Source of the DNA: Nanobdellota archaeon
Lineage (GTDB): Archaea; Nanobdellota; Nanobdellia; Woesearchaeales; GW2011-AR9
Assembly: GCA_018812355.1 (NCBI GenBank)
Contig: JAHJDQ010000133.1
Location: forward strand, 1 to 8,989
DNA: 8,989 bases
Direction: 5' to 3'
The position numbers were made by a program, and so were the translations under genes. The notes beneath the pieces are model-generated. The model did not search any database. It saw only the letters and a program-made list of their open reading frames with translations, and had not been told where the DNA came from. Positions 1-6,438 of this stretch are shown piece after piece; the stretch's first letter is position 1, and the number at the start of each line of letters is the position of its first letter.

Positions 1-43
1 GGGGACGCTGCGCTTTCGCTTCACTGCGTTACGCTCACCCTCA

Positions 44-141
44 TATAACAAGGGATATACGGTTCAGCCCTCGGCTCGGGCTTCACCCAAATTTTTCTTC
101 CACTCCATTCCAGAAAAACTTCGTATATCCCTGACGTTATA
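44..141. repeat. 98-bp palindromic element P1 (attC-like ends)
   Basis: The outer arms TATAAC (44-49) and GTTATA (136-141) are perfectly complementary. They are followed inward by unequal unpaired spacers (2 nt at 50-51, 4 nt at 132-135) and then by perfect 10-bp inner arms GGGATATACG (52-61) and CGTATATCCC (122-131). Two smaller hairpins sit inside: AGCCC/GGGCT (66-70/78-82), and TTTTTCT/AGAAAAA (92-98/112-118) with a 13-nt loop. An outer box, asymmetric spacer, inner box and variable centre is the layout of integron attC sites (R''-L''...L'-R'). A MITE-like element or structured RNA is equally possible. No integrase is visible. Confidence 0.6.
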
Positions 142-146
142 CTCAA

Positions 147-397
147 TTATTTCAGTGCCTTTACGTCGACAACGCAGTGATTTTTTATTCCAAACTTGAT
201 AAATAAATCTCTGCACGTAAAGATAAACCTCTGCTTCTTAACGGGACTGACTTCGTTTAGCAGGGATAAAACAAAACTGATAATTGCTACGCAACTATCT
301 ATAACATTTGCTAAACGGCTCCGTTTCACTCCGACCCAAATTTTTTGCTATAACTCTTTTTTCTCGGGGGCAACGAACTAAAACAAATCGGGGGCGG
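147..397 (-). repeat. Family A block-repeat element, copy A1 (3' of the antiporter gene)
   Basis: Read on the minus strand, away from the antiporter stop codon, five blocks appear in order: CCGCCCCCGA (397-388), TGCCCCCGAGAAA (372-360), GAGTTATAGCAAAAAA (356-341), TCAGTCCC (250-243) and GGCACTGAAATAA (159-147). The same five blocks occur in the same order after secD at 6147-6282. Spacers between blocks differ completely in length and carry local hairpins, such as GATAATTGC-TAC-GCAACTATC (279-299, one G-T type mismatch) and AAACGG-CT-CCGTTT (313-326). I see no gene in 1-401. Bases 1-43 are G+C-rich with CpG-rich short repeats, probably the edge of another element. Confidence 0.65.
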
Positions 398-401
398 ATG
401 A

Positions 402-1559
402 TTAGGATTTAATCTTCCAACGTCTGATTAAATGTGACATTAAAAATGGCACAACAAACTTAAACATAATGGTCGTTCCAACTAAAACAGAATATAATGT
501 AAGTGGTATTAAGTCATTTTCAAACAACAATTTAATGATAACAATACTTGTACTAAATTTAACAGATAACGCAACGCCTAAAACTATTGATCTATGATTC
601 CCTAATTCTTTTCTTCCCATGATATAGCTAGTGATGACTTTTGTCGTATTCGTCAATGCCATGACTGCTAACACTAAAAGTGGAAATTTAATCAAATAGC
701 CAATATCGGTGTCAACTCCAACCCATAAAAAGAATATGGGCGCAAAGAAACCATAAGCCATCGTTCTGATTTCTGAATCTATAATTTTCCATTTTTTGTC
801 AGGAATAAAATTTCTTAAAGCCATTCCTGCGAGTAATGCTCCTAAAGCAGCCGCTTCTGCTATCAAACCAATTCCGATAAATGCGAATATAAAAAATACA
901 ACAAATAAAAAGAATGAAGCAATTCCCTTAAAATGAATTTTTCCCGCTTTATTTTTCAGATGGGTAAATAAATATGTTAATCCAAATAAAACAAGAAGCA
1001 CGATTAAAGTAACTCCAATAGTTGTATGAGCATGTCCAACTGTTGTTCCCAATAATACTGTAAGCACAATTACTGTCGCAACTTCAATAATATCATCTAA
1101 AACACCAATTCCCAAAATGGTCTGACCTAAACGTGTTTTAGTAAGTTTAAATTCATCTAAAATTGGTAGCAATACTGCTTCACCAACAGTTGCAAATGAT
1201 GTTGCTACTAAAATAGAAATCATCCATGAAATATCAAACACATAATGAACAAAAAATGTCCCTAAAAAAGCTTCAGCAAAAATGATCGCAATAGTTGTTT
1301 TGATAATGAATCCTTTCTTTCGTTTAATCTCTTTTAAATTTATTTCAAACCCAATAATAAACAACAGGAAATACATCCCTAATTGAGCTAAAAAAACAAA
1401 TGATTCAGAACTAGTTATCTCTTTGAATGGATTGTATGCTGCCAAACCCAATCCTATCAATAAAGCAGAAAAAATCCAGGGGATACGAATTCTTTCTAAG
1501 AGCCTACCGACTAAAAAAGTTACTAAAAATACTCCTGCTAAAAAAAGTATTATGTTCAT
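402..1559 (-). CDS. CPA2-family monovalent cation:proton antiporter, membrane domain only
   Basis: This is a polytopic membrane protein of 385 residues, a normal length for a one-domain Na+/H+ exchanger of the KefB/NapA group (PF00999-type fold). It should exchange Na+ or K+ for protons across the cytoplasmic membrane. Visible family marks are GFE at residues 70-72, a TVGEAVLLPILDE stretch near 124-136 (the discontinuous-helix region), and adjacent aspartates D155-D156 in GVLDDIIEV. In the NhaA/NapA class this Asp pair binds the ion and proton. A lysine at 307 lies in the helix that carries the charged Lys in NapA-type proteins. No C-terminal TrkA/RCK nucleotide-binding domain is attached. 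The start overlaps the stop of the upstream gene (ATGA, 1556-1559), so translation is probably coupled; no Shine-Dalgarno is visible. The family is clear; the transported ion is not. Confidence 0.9.
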   Translation of the reverse strand: MNIILFLAGVFLVTFLVGRLLERIRIPWIFSALLIGLGLAAYNPFKEITSSESFVFLAQLGMYFLLFIIGFEINLKEIKRKKGFIIKTTIAIIFAEAFLGTFFVHYVFDISWMISILVATSFATVGEAVLLPILDEFKLTKTRLGQTILGIGVLDDIIEVATVIVLTVLLGTTVGHAHTTIGVTLIVLLVLFGLTYLFTHLKNKAGKIHFKGIASFFLFVVFFIFAFIGIGLIAEAAALGALLAGMALRNFIPDKKWKIIDSEIRTMAYGFFAPIFFLWVGVDTDIGYLIKFPLLVLAVMALTNTTKVITSYIMGRKELGNHRSIVLGVALSVKFSTSIVIIKLLFENDLIPLTLYSVLVGTTIMFKFVVPFLMSHLIRRWKIKS

Positions 1560-2113
1560 TCTATATTAGCACAAACCCCTTCCATTCCTTCGTAGATTCT
1601 GTGAGCATTACGTAACTCCTTAATTACAATCCCTATGTGTTCCGCCCCCGTTGTTTGGTCTGCATTTTTCTGAACTACATCAAGATGATTTTTTGCTTCT
1701 TGTAAAAATGTAGTACAAAGTTCAGCAGTTGGATTTACATCAAATTCGTCACACATTGATTCATAGTTCTCAAATTCTGCTTTAACTTCTTGTAATTCCC
1801 GCTGTTCAATCTGGATAACTTTCTGCTCTTGTTCTTGAACAAGTTCTTCTTCACCTAAAATTTCTTTTTCTGCTTTAATCTCTTTTTCTAAGAAATGAAC
1901 TTCATGTGCCAACTCTGTTAATCTGTTAGCGCAAAACTCGGTCTCATAACTTAAATGGTCTTTGATAAGTGGTTCTTGTCCTACTCCATCTTCTTTTACA
2001 GTAAAACGATCTTGTACAAATGCAAAGTAGAATAATGCAACAACTAATAGAACAACAATTACTAAACCTGCTTTAAATTGTAAATCAGTTATTTGCCTCT
2101 TTTTTTTAGACAT
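1556..2113 (-). CDS. Single-pass membrane protein with external coiled coil and four cysteines, unknown function
   Basis: The protein has 185 residues from the ATG at 2113. I chose this start because GAGGTG (2120-2125) lies 6 nt upstream; the frame stays open to 2230, but the extension has no such site. A positively charged N-terminus (KKKR, 3-6) precedes one membrane helix at about 14-33, so the rest should face outside. Residues 67-115 are rich in Glu, Lys and Gln and look like a coiled coil. Four cysteines (61, 121, 133, 181) lie outside the membrane and may form disulfides. I do not recognise the family. The 4-bp overlap with the antiporter gene points to one mRNA and perhaps a joint role, such as an accessory subunit, but that is inference. 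Confidence 0.75.
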   Translation of the reverse strand: MSKKKRQITDLQFKAGLVIVVLLVVALFYFAFVQDRFTVKEDGVGQEPLIKDHLSYETEFCANRLTELAHEVHFLEKEIKAEKEILGEEELVQEQEQKVIQIEQRELQEVKAEFENYESMCDEFDVNPTAELCTTFLQEAKNHLDVVQKNADQTTGAEHIGIVIKELRNAHRIYEGMEGVCANIE

Positions 2114-2119
2114 TTTAAA

Positions 2120-2159
2120 CACCTCTTTTATTACAGAAATACTTAATGATATTAAAAGC
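2120..2159 (-). promoter_or_regulatory. Promoter and ribosome-binding site of the coiled-coil/antiporter operon
   Basis: Read on the minus strand, GCTTTTAAT (2159-2151) is a plausible archaeal TATA box about 40 nt before the ATG at 2113. A start of transcription some 25 nt downstream would leave a leader of about 15 nt. That leader would contain GAGGTG (2125-2120), 6 nt from the ATG. Positions are inferred from archaeal promoter spacing. Confidence 0.5.
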
Positions 2160-2171
2160 TTATTGTAAATA

Positions 2172-2198
2172 ACGCATGACAACACCACGCATGATAAC
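2172..2198 (-). promoter_or_regulatory. Two 12-bp direct repeats upstream of the TATA box, candidate regulator site
   Basis: ACGCATGACAAC (2172-2183) and ACGCATGATAAC (2187-2198) match at 11 of 12 positions and start 15 bp apart. On the minus strand they lie just upstream of the putative TATA box at 2151-2159. That is a usual place for an archaeal activator, or for a repressor that blocks TBP/TFB. No regulator can be assigned. Confidence 0.4.
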
Positions 2199-2384
2199 AA
2201 TAATAAGAATATAGAGAGCAATTTGTCCAAAATACTTCATTGTCTGCCGATCCATTGTAAGAAAGCGGTCTTCGTCCGAAGCATCTCAATACAAACTTCA
2301 CTAAATCCAAAGATAAAGATTCATTCGTCATGATCAATTCTTCCGAAGACCATGTTAGAGAAAAAGATTACATTTTAAAAGACT
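2199..2384. other. Non-coding gap with a weak inverted repeat
   Basis: No convincing gene is seen between the winged-helix gene and the coiled-coil operon. The only structure found is GGTCTTCG (2267-2274) paired with CGAAGACC (2344-2351), plus a local CTTCG-TC-CGAAG hairpin (2270-2281). This could be a transcript 3' end or a degraded element. Confidence 0.35.
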
Positions 2385-2403
2385 AATGAAGAGGCTCTTC
2401 ATT
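2385..2403. promoter_or_regulatory. Dyad 1: AATGAAGAG-G-CTCTTCATT, terminator or operator
   Basis: This is a perfect 9-bp inverted repeat with a 1-nt centre, beginning 3 nt beyond the stop of the winged-helix gene. Read on the minus strand it is followed by a T-rich run near 2375-2382, so it could help terminate that transcript. Its core at 2386-2402 matches a second dyad at 3427-3443 in 14 of 17 positions, which instead suggests a protein-binding site. Confidence 0.55.
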
Positions 2404-2405
2404 GG

Positions 2406-2669
2406 TTACAGCCCAAACGTCTTTTCAAACTGGTGCATTTCCCTAATCTTTTGCGCCAATTCTGTCCCTTCAGAAGTAATCAAAATATAAATATTATTTT
2501 TTTCATTAACTTTCTTGACAAATCCCTTCTCTAATAAATTTTCTAAATAAGAAGTAAGTTGTTTATGCGAAAGATTTACTTTTGTCATTAAGTGTGTCTG
2601 TTTAATTCTTCCATGTGATCTCTCTACAGTAAAGAGAAGATCCTCAATGATTTCAGTGTTTTTTCGCAT
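2406..2669 (-). CDS. Small archaeal winged-helix DNA-binding protein (HTH_45-like)
   Basis: This 87-residue protein is essentially one winged-helix domain. The pattern of an N-terminal helix (EIIEDLLFTV), a recognition region with NLSHKQLTSYLENLLEKG (32-49) and a wing ending YILITSEG (60-67) fits the archaeal HTH_45-type transcription regulators, which often end soon after the wing as here. A ribosome-binding site AGGTG (minus strand, 2681-2677) precedes the ATG by 7 nt and lies inside the upstream membrane-protein gene. The two genes overlap by 17 bp, so they are probably translated together. The likely role is a local transcription factor working with the membrane protein. The two matching dyads that bracket the pair are candidate binding sites. 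Target genes are not known. Confidence 0.8.
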   Translation of the reverse strand: MRKNTEIIEDLLFTVERSHGRIKQTHLMTKVNLSHKQLTSYLENLLEKGFVKKVNEKNNIYILITSEGTELAQKIREMHQFEKTFGL

Positions 2670-3408
2670 ATTGTAACACCTGCATAAATGTTTTGAGGAG
2701 AAGTCCAGATCCTACTAATTGCACAATTTCAGCAATTACATACATAAACTCAGTTGCTCCTATAAAGATAAAGAGAAGCTGGCTTATTGCAATCATACTG
2801 TAACTTGCCAAAAGATATTTTGTTGATAAATCCTCACGATTAAAGTGCTTTTTGTAATACTGCCATGAAATAAATGTCAGAAGAAGAAATATAATAACAT
2901 GGAAAACATAATAGGTTGATGTTGTAAGATAGGAGATGATGAAAAGACAGAACAACAAAAGATATTTTGTTTGCTTAGATGAGCTAGGATAATAAACAAA
3001 GTATAACAAATAAAATCCAAACAACGTTAAAAACCTAAACAACAGAAATCCAATAATGAATAATATTTCTGAGGTTGGAACAGCTTTGGATAAGAACGGA
3101 GCAAGTTCAATATTCCAAGCTTTAAGCGAATTGTAATAAATACTAAAGTGAGTTATTACTTTTACAATAAACGCCACGGCTAAAACAGAAAATGCCATGA
3201 CGATAGAATACAAGCTCCTTTTCTTGTCTAGCTGATAATATTTATACGCAAATGAAACGATAAAGAGCAATATAATAACACTCATTATATCTATGATTAA
3301 ATCAATCCCATAAAACCATTCTGGGCTATGTGTTAGTGAAGACAACATTTGAGGTAAATTAACTGCCATATCTAGCTTATTTATAACAATAAATAAAAAG
3401 ATTTCCAT
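2653..3408 (-). CDS. Seven-helix integral membrane protein, unknown function, paired with a winged-helix regulator
   Basis: The protein has 251 residues with seven predicted membrane helices at about 34-55, 66-88, 114-139, 147-163, 166-183, 197-217 and 220-243. It has short loops and no recognisable enzymatic domain. Basic loop residues such as KKR (62-64) would lie in the cytoplasm. I do not recognise a named family. Its 17-bp overlap with a small winged-helix gene suggests a membrane sensor plus transcription factor, by analogy with other membrane-protein/HTH pairs; this is inference. The ATG at 3408 is preferred because the divergent promoter region leaves room for a short leader. Met14 (3369) is a less likely alternative, with no ribosome-binding site before it. 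Confidence 0.7.
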   Translation of the reverse strand: MEIFLFIVINKLDMAVNLPQMLSSLTHSPEWFYGIDLIIDIMSVIILLFIVSFAYKYYQLDKKRSLYSIVMAFSVLAVAFIVKVITHFSIYYNSLKAWNIELAPFLSKAVPTSEILFIIGFLLFRFLTLFGFYLLYFVYYPSSSKQTKYLLLFCLFIISYLTTSTYYVFHVIIFLLLTFISWQYYKKHFNREDLSTKYLLASYSMIAISQLLFIFIGATEFMYVIAEIVQLVGSGLLLKTFMQVLQYAKKH

Positions 3409-3426
3409 TTAAAATGGCAGGAACCC

Positions 3427-3443
3427 ATGAAGTCTCTCTTCAT
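3427..3443. promoter_or_regulatory. Dyad 2: ATGAAG-TCTCT-CTTCAT in the divergent promoter
   Basis: An inverted repeat with 6-bp arms lies between the divergent membrane-protein and secF genes. It shares ATGAAG-NNN-CTCTTCAT with dyad 1 (14 of 17 bases). It lies directly beside the AT-rich TATA-like sequence at 3447-3456, between that box and the expected start site of the minus-strand gene. That position suits a repressor site, perhaps for the winged-helix protein encoded next door. Confidence 0.5.
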
Positions 3444-3446
3444 AGG

Positions 3447-3456
3447 CTTTATAATC
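3447..3456. promoter_or_regulatory. TATA-like box for secF, possibly shared with the divergent operon
   Basis: CTTTATAATC is centred about 26 nt before the secF ATG (3478). By archaeal spacing this predicts a leaderless secF mRNA starting at or near the ATG, consistent with no Shine-Dalgarno there. On the other strand the same AT core (GATTATAAAG) lies about 40 nt before the ATG at 3408 and could also serve the membrane-protein gene. Confidence 0.5.
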
Positions 3457-3477
3457 ACTTTCTTAAGACCTTAACAT

Positions 3478-4383
3478 ATGGGATTTTTAAGTGATTTGGT
3501 AAAAACTCTTGGACAAAATTATGATAAACATTACAAAAAATTACTAATTATCCCAACGTTATTATTATTTATCTCTATTTTCCTTATTGCCCAAAAATTC
3601 GCCACCACTGGAGATTTTATTAATAGAGGAGTTTCATTACAGGGGGGAATAACTATTACAATCCCTAATACTAATAACATAGATTCTGTTACATTTCAGA
3701 ATTATTTACAAGAAAAATTTCCAGATAAAGAAATCAATGTTATCAATCTCAAAAATAAAGATATGAATGGATTTGTCATTGATGCTGATTTTGAAGAGGA
3801 GCAAGAGATTAACCAATTAAAACAAGCAATAGAATCTAAATTAAAAATTAAAGATACCGATTATAGCGAAGAAATCATGGGTTCCTCTTTAGGTAACTCA
3901 TTCTTCAAACAAACATTCAAAGCGATTATCTTTGCCTTCCTTTTTATGAGTGGAGTTGTTTTCCTCTATTTTAGAATACCTACGCCTAGTTTGGCTGTTG
4001 TTTTGGCAGCTTTCTCTGATATAATCACTACTTTGGCTATTGTCAACTTTCTTGAAATAAAAATTTCAACTGCAGGAATTGCAGCTTTTCTTATGCTGAT
4101 TGGATATTCTGTTGACACTGATATTTTACTCTCTACACGAGTTCTCAAAAGAAAAGAGGGAACTGTGCCGGAAAGAATCAGAAAAGCAATGTCAACCGGT
4201 TTTATGATGACAGCTACAACTTTGGGCGCGTTAATTGTCGGTCTTTCCTTTGCAATCTCCGAAGCACTTAATCAAATTATGCTAATTTTACTTATTGGAT
4301 TATTAGTTGATTTAATTTATACTTGGCTGCAAAATGCAGTTCTGTTGAGGATGTATACAGAAAAGAGGAATAAGAATGTCTAA
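3478..4383 (+). CDS. secF: Protein translocase subunit SecF, archaeal type
   Basis: SecF forms, with SecD, the membrane-embedded RND-type partner of the SecYEG channel and helps export proteins across the cytoplasmic membrane. The 301-residue protein has one N-terminal helix (22-39), an external domain that opens with GVSLQGGITITIP (51-63), and five C-terminal helices (about 147-165, 170-190, 198-218, 240-261, 265-290). The signature GYSVDTD (209-215) holds D213 and D215, matching the conserved Asp region of the SecF fourth helix. The length is normal for archaeal SecF. It is the first gene of secF-secD, the order known from other archaea, and overlaps secD by 8 bp. Archaea lack SecA, so the energy coupling of SecDF in these cells is not settled. 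Confidence 0.95.
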   Translation: MGFLSDLVKTLGQNYDKHYKKLLIIPTLLLFISIFLIAQKFATTGDFINRGVSLQGGITITIPNTNNIDSVTFQNYLQEKFPDKEINVINLKNKDMNGFVIDADFEEEQEINQLKQAIESKLKIKDTDYSEEIMGSSLGNSFFKQTFKAIIFAFLFMSGVVFLYFRIPTPSLAVVLAAFSDIITTLAIVNFLEIKISTAGIAAFLMLIGYSVDTDILLSTRVLKRKEGTVPERIRKAMSTGFMMTATTLGALIVGLSFAISEALNQIMLILLIGLLVDLIYTWLQNAVLLRMYTEKRNKNV

Positions 4384-6091
4384 GCTGAAAAAACTTTTTA
4401 TCAATCCGAGAATGATCATTCTGTTAGTTTTTCTTATAATCTCTATCTTACTTATTTATCCCAACCCTTACAACTCTGGCGCGACAATCAGAAGTATTGA
4501 TAAAAATTCTCCTGCCGCCTTAGCAGGGATAGAATCTCCTGATCCCTCAATCAGTTTAATGAGCAGGGAAAAAATCATTTCAGTCGATATTGTTCCACTT
4601 AAAGAAACAAAACCTAGCAAAAACATTACTAATTCTGTTAATGTTGGTTCTAATCCTCTGAAATTTAATTCACGGTCTAATCTGTTTAAAAAGAAAATTC
4701 CAATAGCAGGAAAATCAATCACGAGCGTTGACGATTATTATACTTCAACTTCAAATATTCCAACCGATAGAACTGTGATTATCTACACTAACAAAGCAAG
4801 ATACGAATTAATAATAAACTCGGCTAACAACAAATCAAAATCTCTCATTACAGAAGATTTAGGCATAACGGTCTATGATGCACCAACAAACAACCTCCGC
4901 AAGGGCCTTGATTTGCAGGGCGGAACAAGAGTTTTACTGGAGCCTGAAAGAAAGCTTACTAACGAAGAAACTGAACTTGTAATTGATGTTTTAAAACAAC
5001 GTCTAAACGTTTTCGGATTAAGTGACATTATCGTCAGGGAAGCTAAAGATCTTTCAGGCGATCAGTTTATTCTTGTTGAAATTGCCGGAGCGAACGAAAA
5101 AGAAGTGCAGGAACTTATTGCCAAGCAGGGGAAATTTGAAGCAAAGATTGGCAATGAAACTGTTTTTACTGGCGGAAATGATATCACTTATGTGTGTAAA
5201 ACCTCACGTTGTTCAGGTGTGAATCCTCGGAGAGGTTGCAGTAAAGTCGGCGAGGATTGGGTTTGCCCTTTCTTCTTTTCAATCGCTTTAAATCAAAAAG
5301 CTGCTCAAAGACAAGCAGATGTTACAAAAGATCTAGATGTTATCACAGAGAATAATACTTACAAATATCTTAGTGAAAAATTAGAACTTTATCTAGATGA
5401 CGAACTTGTTGATGACCTTAATATTGCAGCAAGTCTTCAGGGCAGAGCAGTTACAGATATTCAAATGACTGGCTCTGGTAATGGCACATCAAGACAAGCA
5501 GCAATGGATAATGCTTTAGAAAATATGAAGACTTTGCAGACAGTCCTTCAAACAGGTTCTCTCCCGGTAAAGATGGAGATTGTCAAGATAGATTCTTTAT
5601 CTCCATTAATGGGAGAACAGTTTTCTAAGAATGCTTTAAAAGTTGGCTTACTAGCATTGCTTACCGTTGCGTCAATCGTTTTCATAAGATACAGAAAATT
5701 ACAAGTCGCTATCCCCATGGTATTATCCATGCTCTGCGAAGTGATTATTATTTTAGGAGTTGCCGCTTTGATTAAATGGAACTTAGATTTAGTTGCGATT
5801 GCAGGAATTATTGTCGCTGTGGGAACGGGAGTAGATGATTTAATTGTCTTAAGCGATGAAACGTTAAGTAAAGATAATGAGTTACTTTCATGGGAAAATA
5901 AGAGAAAAAACGCTTTCTTCATTATCATGGCAGCATACTTTACTACAGTAGTTGCTATGTTGCCTTTAATGTTTGCTGGTGCTGGGTTATTAAGAGGGTT
6001 TGCATTAACAACCATCTTAGGTATAACAGCAGGAGTGTTTATTGTCAGACCTGCATTTGCAACCACATTAAAAGTATTACTAAAACAGTAA
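4376..6091 (+). CDS. secD: Protein translocase subunit SecD, with PDZ-like segment and four-cysteine insert
   Basis: This 571-residue protein partners SecF. Family marks are GLDLQGGTRVLLEPE (177-191), LPVKMEIVKIDSLSPLMG (396-413) and GTGVDDLIVLSDE (483-495), with the conserved aspartates D487-D488. Membrane helices are near 12-28, 421-437, 443-464, 471-492, 513-535 and 541-563. Two parts are unusual compared with short archaeal SecD. Residues 36-147 contain NSPAALAGI and GKSITSVDDY, which resemble the carboxylate-loop and mid-domain pattern of a PDZ fold. Residues 274-297 carry cysteines spaced C-x4-C-x8-C-x8-C in the external domain, a possible disulfide knot or metal site. GAGG (4365-4368) lies 7 nt before the ATG. 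The gene is complete and is followed by a long non-coding region. Confidence 0.95.
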   Translation: MSKLKKLFINPRMIILLVFLIISILLIYPNPYNSGATIRSIDKNSPAALAGIESPDPSISLMSREKIISVDIVPLKETKPSKNITNSVNVGSNPLKFNSRSNLFKKKIPIAGKSITSVDDYYTSTSNIPTDRTVIIYTNKARYELIINSANNKSKSLITEDLGITVYDAPTNNLRKGLDLQGGTRVLLEPERKLTNEETELVIDVLKQRLNVFGLSDIIVREAKDLSGDQFILVEIAGANEKEVQELIAKQGKFEAKIGNETVFTGGNDITYVCKTSRCSGVNPRRGCSKVGEDWVCPFFFSIALNQKAAQRQADVTKDLDVITENNTYKYLSEKLELYLDDELVDDLNIAASLQGRAVTDIQMTGSGNGTSRQAAMDNALENMKTLQTVLQTGSLPVKMEIVKIDSLSPLMGEQFSKNALKVGLLALLTVASIVFIRYRKLQVAIPMVLSMLCEVIIILGVAALIKWNLDLVAIAGIIVAVGTGVDDLIVLSDETLSKDNELLSWENKRKNAFFIIMAAYFTTVVAMLPLMFAGAGLLRGFALTTILGITAGVFIVRPAFATTLKVLLKQ

Positions 6092-6137
6092 TTAAAAAAA
6101 ATCATCATGGGAAGAAAAATAAAACCTAAAGAAAGTC

Positions 6138-6282
6138 TGCTATTCTCCGCCCCCGAACCCCTGCGAATAGCAAAGAAAAAAACAAAATGCCCCCGAGAAA
6201 TCTAGTCTGCTAAAGCAGTAATTTAATATTGGAGTTATAGCAAAAAACTACATCAGTCCCTAAAGCACCGGCACTGAAATAA
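6138..6282 (+). repeat. Family A block-repeat element, copy A2 (3' of secD)
   Basis: The five family A blocks occur in order at 6147-6156 (CCGCCCCCGA), 6188-6200 (TGCCCCCGAGAAA), 6232-6247 (GAGTTATAGCAAAAAA), 6253-6260 (TCAGTCCC) and 6270-6282 (GGCACTGAAATAA). These are exact matches to A1 on the other strand at 147-397. Spacers differ: here the first block is the loop of a TGCTATTC/GAATAGCA hairpin (6138-6145/6165-6172), and CTGC-TAAA-GCAG (6207-6218) sits between blocks two and three. No gene is seen in 6092-6797. That gap is filled by A2, further hairpins, palindrome P2 and element B1. Confidence 0.65.
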
Positions 6283-6288
6283 CTCTGC

Positions 6289-6326
6289 GACTTAATGTTC
6301 TTCCACTTCGTTCCAGAACTTAAGTC
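6289..6326 (+). repeat. Bulged-T hairpin 1
   Basis: GACTTAATGTTCT (6289-6301) pairs with AGAACTTAAGTC (6315-6326) to give 12 bp with a single unpaired T at 6296. The 13-nt loop TCCACTTCGTTCC matches the loop of the P1 hairpin at 99-111 in 11 of 13 positions. The same stem plan with the bulged T recurs at 6589-6616 and 8862-8889 with different but still complementary flanking pairs. Confidence 0.65.
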
Positions 6327-6342
6327 TTGGTCTCCCCACTCC

Positions 6343-6423
6343 GCAAACATATCTCTGTATAAGTAGATGTATTAATCGAAAGAACCCGCTTCTGTAAGTC
6401 GCTATAATTATCTAAATGTTTGC
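6343..6423. repeat. 8-bp inverted repeat enclosing an 65-nt spacer
   Basis: GCAAACAT (6343-6350) and ATGTTTGC (6416-6423) are perfectly complementary. They enclose an AT-rich stretch that includes GCTTCTGTAA, which is repeated near 6538. A short CTCG/CGAG hairpin follows at about 6423-6438, directly before palindrome P2. This is part of the same structured non-coding region. Confidence 0.4.
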
Positions 6424-6438
6424 TCGTAGGTCGACGAG

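Noticed and set aside
147..381. Short open frames of about 60 residues on both strands in the left non-coding region
   Set aside because: They overlap the conserved family A blocks and hairpins, have no ribosome-binding site, and no counterpart exists at the other element copy.
2114..2230. N-terminal extension of the coiled-coil protein from an ATG at 2230 (39 extra residues)
   Set aside because: GAGGTG sits 6 nt before the ATG at 2113 and would be buried in the extension. The added part would give a second hydrophobic segment, and the TATA-like box and direct repeats also fall inside it.
5548..6108. 186-residue open frame antisense to the 3' part of secD
   Set aside because: It lies fully opposite conserved secD motifs and encodes a low-complexity sequence rich in Asn, Thr, Ala and Ile, as expected for a shadow frame.
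6138..6172. Hairpin TGCTATTC/GAATAGCA as the secD terminator
   Set aside because: It is 47 nt past the stop, has a 19-nt loop and is followed by A-rich rather than T-rich plus-strand sequence, so it does not look like an archaeal terminator.
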